From the NCBI RefSeq assembly GCF_002482385.1, contig NZ_DLFW01000044.1, positions 1 through 64,000 on the forward strand: a stretch of 64,000 nucleotides of DNA, given 5' to 3'. Below, piece by piece: positions 62,259-64,000 of the stretch. Position numbers and translations under genes: made by a program. Source of the stretch: Dysgonomonas sp. UBA7710. Its GTDB lineage: Bacteria > Bacteroidota > Bacteroidia > Bacteroidales > Dysgonomonadaceae. Below the pieces are notes generated by a model, which saw only the letters and a list, made by a program, of their open reading frames with translations, ran no database searches and had not been told where the DNA came from. Within the stretch, counting starts at the first letter, position 1. Every line of letters starts with the position of its first letter.

Positions 62259-63119
62259 TTAACCTAAGTAGCTTTTTAATAATTTGCTTCGTGAATTCTG
62301 ACGCAGACGCTTAATTGCTTTTTCCTTGATTTGACGTACACGTTCACGTGTGAGTTGGAATTTATCACCAATTTCTTCCAGGGTCATTTCCTGATATCCG
62401 ATACCGAAGAACATTTTGATAATTTCACTTTCTCTTTCTGTCAATGTTGATAATGCGCGCTCGATTTCTTGTTGCAGCGATTCGTTTATCAACGTACGGT
62501 CAGCAATTGGGGCATCGTCATTTACAAGTACATCCAGCAAGCTGTTATCCTCACCTTCAACAAAAGGTGCGTCCATAGAAATGTGTCGTCCGGAAACTTT
62601 CAGCGAATCGGCGATTTTATCAACGGGTATGTCTAATTGCTCGGCAAGTTCTTCTGCAGACGGTTTGCGTTCGTTTTCCTGCTCGAATTTGGAGAAGGCT
62701 TTACTGATTTTGTTCAGTGAACCCACTTGGTTGAGCGGAAGGCGTACGATACGCGACTGTTCTGCTAATGCCTGCAATATAGATTGGCGAATCCACCATA
62801 CCGCGTAACTGATAAATTTAAACCCTCTGGTTTCGTCGAATTTTTCTGCAGCTTTGATAAGTCCCAGATTTCCCTCGTTGATTAAGTCGGGTAAGCTTAG
62901 CCCCTGATTCTGGTATTGTTTTGCAACAGATACGACAAATCTAAGGTTGGCCCTTGTAAGTTTCTCAAGCGCAGCCCTGTCACCTTTTTTTATGGCTTGG
63001 GCTAATTCTACTTCTTCCTCGACTGTAATCAGGTCTTCACGACCAATTTCTTGCAAATACTTGTCCAGAGATGCACTCTCACGGTTTGTAATTGACTTTG
63101 TAATCTTTAACTGCCTCAT
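62259..63119 (-). CDS. rpoD: Primary sigma factor RpoD/SigA, Bacteroidetes short form
   Basis: Vegetative sigma-70 that directs RNA polymerase to TTG / TAnnTTTG promoters. The 286-residue protein lacks the acidic region 1.1 and the non-conserved insert, as in all Bacteroidetes. Region 1.2 has [15 protein letters not shown] near 17-31. Region 2 has [20 protein letters not shown] near 64-83 and [20 protein letters not shown] near 94-113. Region 3 lies about 135-190. Region 4 has LTEREREI-type [14 protein letters not shown] near 221-234 and the helix-turn-helix [20 protein letters not shown] near 249-268. It matches the unusual promoter type found throughout this window. Confidence 0.97.
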   Translation of the reverse strand: MRQLKITKSITNRESASLDKYLQEIGREDLITVEEEVELAQAIKKGDRAALEKLTRANLRFVVSVAKQYQNQGLSLPDLINEGNLGLIKAAEKFDETRGFKFISYAVWWIRQSILQALAEQSRIVRLPLNQVGSLNKISKAFSKFEQENERKPSAEELAEQLDIPVDKIADSLKVSGRHISMDAPFVEGEDNSLLDVLVNDDAPIADRTLINESLQQEIERALSTLTERESEIIKMFFGIGYQEMTLEEIGDKFQLTRERVRQIKEKAIKRLRQNSRSKLLKSYLG

Positions 63120-63157
63120 ATATAAGTATATATGTTAAAATGTCCCAAAAATGTCTG

Positions 63158-63165
63158 CAAATATA
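63158..63165 (-). promoter_or_regulatory. -7 element (TATATTTG) of rpoD
   Basis: TATATTTG on the minus strand matches the consensus, 39 bp before the rpoD start. No good -33 TTG at the expected distance. Confidence 0.5.
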
Positions 63166-63286
63166 GTAAAAATAATGCTATATATGGCTATCTGTTTGGG
63201 CTTAATGTCAGATAGCTTTAGTTAATAATACTCAATTGTTGTTCTTGCTTACTTACTTAAAGTTTATATCTAAGTTATATACAAAT

Positions 63287-63332
63287 AAATAACGCTTAAG
63301 CAAGATATTTAGTTTTTACTTAAGCGTTATTT
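63287..63332 (-). terminator. htrA terminator (14-bp perfect stem)
   Basis: AAATAACGCTTAAG (63287-63300) and CTTAAGCGTTATTT (63319-63332) pair perfectly around an 18-nt loop. The minus-strand side ends in a T-rich tract. Confidence 0.8.
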
Positions 63333-63351
63333 GATATTTGTTAAGTTAATG

Positions 63352-64000
63352 TTACTCGCTCAGATCCACGGCATAATATTTTCTTGATCCGTTAGCTGTT
63401 ATTCCGGTTATGAATAGCGCCTTATCCTGACTGTTGGCCGTAGCGGTGATGATGCGTTCCACTTCGCTGGCCGAAGATACAGGCTGATTGTTTATTTTCT
63501 GTATAATAAATCCTTTGGCTATACCTTCTTTGTGGAACTTACCGCTATTATCTACGCCGGCTACTTCTACACCATAGCTAACGCCCAAAGCTTTCTTCTT
63601 TTCGGGAGTAAGGTCTTTGAATGCAGCTCCCACACTGGCTATACCGTCTTCTTTCTTCACAACGGAAGTGCTACCGGCGCTGTTTTTGAGAGTTACGTCG
63701 AATGTCTTGGTTGAAGCTCCGCGTACTACATCTACTTTAACTTTGTCTCCCGGACGGAATCTGTTTACTTGTTCCTGTAATTCGCTTACTGTTTTTACCT
63801 CTACGCCGTTTACCGCTGTGATAACATCGCCTTCTTCTATTCCGGCCTGTTTAGCCGGGCTCATATCAGCGAATCCACCAACATAAGCGCCCTCATTTAT
63901 TTTCAGGTTCTTTGTCTTTTCTGGATCAGCTTCTTTTGCTGCAGCGACTTCACCTATCTGTACGCCAAGAACAGCACGTTGCACAGTTCCGTATTCTTTG
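63352..64000 (-). CDS. HtrA/DegP serine protease, C-terminal PDZ part (cut by window edge)
   Basis: C-terminal 216 residues of a periplasmic DegP/HtrA quality-control protease; the catalytic domain lies beyond 64000. The first PDZ domain has RAVLGVQIGEV, then GGFADMSPAKQAGIEEGDVI and AVNGVEVKTVSELQEQVNRF. The second PDZ domain has KKALGVSYGVEVAGVDNSGK, FHKEGIAKGFIIQKINNQPV and a SASEVERIITA helix. Two PDZ domains in this arrangement fit DegP/DegQ (Do-type). The frame is open to the window edge, so the start is not seen. It is followed by a strong terminator. Confidence 0.93.
   Translation of the reverse strand, partial: KEYGTVQRAVLGVQIGEVAAAKEADPEKTKNLKINEGAYVGGFADMSPAKQAGIEEGDVITAVNGVEVKTVSELQEQVNRFRPGDKVKVDVVRGASTKTFDVTLKNSAGSTSVVKKEDGIASVGAAFKDLTPEKKKALGVSYGVEVAGVDNSGKFHKEGIAKGFIIQKINNQPVSSASEVERIITATANSQDKALFITGITANGSRKYYAVDLSE

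Overview
This window is a chromosomal segment of a member of the Bacteroidetes, most likely order Bacteroidales and close to Dysgonomonas or Parabacteroides (genus is inference). The evidence is a short RpoD without the long N-terminal region, promoters of the -33 TTG / -7 TAnnTTTG type, lipoproteins with acidic residues after the lipobox Cys, a BACON-CotH lipoprotein, DUF4827 and DUF4294 proteins, meso-diaminopimelate dehydrogenase and carboxynorspermidine decarboxylase. The DNA is AT-rich. I see no rRNA, tRNA, CRISPR array, transposase or phage gene.

Layout. 0.1-3.8 kb: a GT9 and a GT2 glycosyltransferase, then a surface CotH lipoprotein. 3.9-8.9 kb: gyrB, an M28 peptidase lipoprotein coupled to sufE, thiN, and a secreted MORN-like protein. 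9-11 kb: a repeat-rich intergenic array, nspC, and a 54-residue small gene with its own terminator. 11-26.4 kb: housekeeping genes on the + strand: rpe, comEC-like, nrnA-like, a DUF4827 lipoprotein, glmM, a DUF2461 protein, ddh, ispE, a lytic transglycosylase, uvrA, a probable structured RNA, prfA-pyrF and a YegP-like protein. 26.5-29.1 kb: a minus-strand nitrogen operon in the order outer-membrane barrel, P-II protein, ammonium transporter. 29.6-33.4 kb: an RsmI-like methyltransferase, a GT-C membrane protein and an RsmB/RsmF-type rRNA m5C methyltransferase.

33.4-55.1 kb is one long, tightly packed minus-strand surface-polysaccharide locus. It reads from an ABC-2 exporter (Wzm, then Wzt with a C-terminal extension) through an FkbM methyltransferase, a GT11 fucosyltransferase and a run of GT2, GT8, GNT-I-like and GT4 glycosyltransferases. 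After these come a cell-surface coiled-coil protein, a DegT aminotransferase, WbqC, a small OmdA-like protein, a diverged DegT-like protein, a thioredoxin-fold lipid-anchored or periplasmic protein and two last GT2 enzymes. Many junctions overlap by 4-13 bp, so translational coupling is likely. The genes probably build sugar-amine-containing, fucosylated chains at the cytoplasmic face and export them by the ABC route.

55.2-64 kb: an Ala-rich small lipoprotein, an acyl-CoA synthetase, a second repeat-rich intergenic array, the mtaB / LpxL-like acyltransferase / GT2 operon, a DUF4294 protein, rpoD, and the C-terminal PDZ part of an HtrA/DegP protease cut by the window edge.

The most unusual signal is non-coding. 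A dispersed intergenic element pairs GTAAC boxes (GTAACAAAAGTAACA) with blocks of degenerate words in strict 7-bp phase (nCAGTnA words, then GTATCTC-like words, then TATTACT-like words). It occurs at 9.0-9.29 kb and, in the opposite orientation, at 29.5 and 57.6-57.9 kb. Simpler heptamer runs sit in other intergenic gaps. A second candidate is an approximately 360-nt structured transcript between uvrA and prfA that has its own promoter and terminator.
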